DNA from: Candidatus Brocadiia bacterium
GTDB taxonomy: Bacteria; Planctomycetota; PUPC01; DSUN01
NCBI GenBank assembly: GCA_016782825.1
Contig: JADHXT010000264.1
Span: 1-5,472 of the forward strand
Direction: 5' to 3'
DNA length: 5,472 nt
A program made the position numbers and the translations under genes. Below, piece by piece: positions 5,123 to 5,472 of this stretch (position 1 is its first letter; every line of letters starts with the position of its first letter). The notes beneath the pieces were generated by a model. The model had not been told where the DNA came from. It was given only the letters and a program-made list of their open reading frames with translations, and made no database searches.

Positions 5123-5472
5123 ATGGAACGTCAAACCACACTCCGTCGCGTTCTCCGTCTAGCCCGGCCCTACTTGGGCTTGCTTTCGCAGGCTCTCATG
5201 GTCATGTTCGTGTTGGCCTCTCTGAGGCTGATCGCGCCGTGGCCCATGAAGTTCTTGGTTGACAGCGCGTTCCCTGGCCGGGACCGCAGTCTGCTCTTGA
5301 TGGTGATTATAGGCTTGTTGTTGCTTAGCGTGTTCCGGCAGGTCATGAGTTTCGCCAACTCATTCGTGATCTCGTACGTGGGCAGCCGGCTCGTGTTCGA
5401 CATGCGGCGCAAGCTCTTTCAACACCTCCAGCGGCTGTCGCTCAGCTACTACGACAGCAAGCGTCCCGGGGA
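5123..5472 (+). CDS. ABC exporter, N-terminal transmembrane domain (3' partial)
   Basis: The first 116 residues of an MsbA-like (type IV) ABC exporter half-transporter are present; the gene runs off the window. The start ATG 5123 is followed by RRVLRLARPYLGLL, then a first membrane helix (about 18-38) ending in the family-typical APWPMKFLVDSAFPGR. A second helix spans about 56-84. The cytoplasmic extension VFDMRRKLFQHLQRLSLSYY with DSKRPG (91-116) is the classic coupling region of lipid, peptide or drug exporters. The ATPase domain lies outside the window. No Shine-Dalgarno precedes the ATG, and no promoter is visible between the terminator at 5030 and the start, so transcription may depend on read-through. 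The substrate cannot be told from this part. Confidence 0.9.
   Translation, partial: MERQTTLRRVLRLARPYLGLLSQALMVMFVLASLRLIAPWPMKFLVDSAFPGRDRSLLLMVIIGLLLLSVFRQVMSFANSFVISYVGSRLVFDMRRKLFQHLQRLSLSYYDSKRPG

Overview
This is a GC-rich bacterial window with every gene on the + strand. The first and last genes run off the edges. The order is: the 3' part of a long NfeD membrane protease, a short NfeD paralogue, a flotillin (floA), a small membrane-anchored proline/arginine-rich protein, tRNA-Leu(CAA), a possible 57-codon ORF, an ElyC/YdcF-type DUF218 envelope protein, a 495-base gene-free stretch with a promoter, a structured transcribed region and a terminator, and the start of an ABC exporter. Flotillin next to two NfeD proteins, and a small protein ending in a Leu-Arg-rich 'SLRHAVVLREILG' motif, fits a Planctomycetes/Verrucomicrobia/Hydrogenedentes-like bacterium. 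That placement is an inference from gene content and style, not a database result.

Positions 1-3503 form a membrane-microdomain (functional membrane raft) locus. The long NfeD carries the Ser/Lys dyad of an SppA-like protease, several membrane helices and a C-terminal OB-fold. The short NfeD keeps only the helices and the OB-fold. floA follows behind its own near-consensus promoter, which starts on the stop codon of the short nfeD, and a 9-bp leader hairpin. The intergenic region after floA holds a 70-base nest of inverted repeats followed by an overlapping hairpin with a T-run.

Positions 3504-4627 hold tRNA-Leu(CAA) with its own terminator-like hairpin, the weakly supported 57-codon ORF, and the ElyC-like gene.

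Positions 4628-5122 contain no convincing protein gene. They start with a 20-bp, once-bulged REP-like hairpin touching the elyC stop codon. Next comes a TTGACA/TACACT promoter whose spacer and start region are two abutting inverted repeats. About 200 bases of hairpin-rich sequence follow, ending in an intrinsic terminator. This could be a small RNA or an attenuated leader for the ABC exporter that starts at 5123. It is the least explained part of the window.
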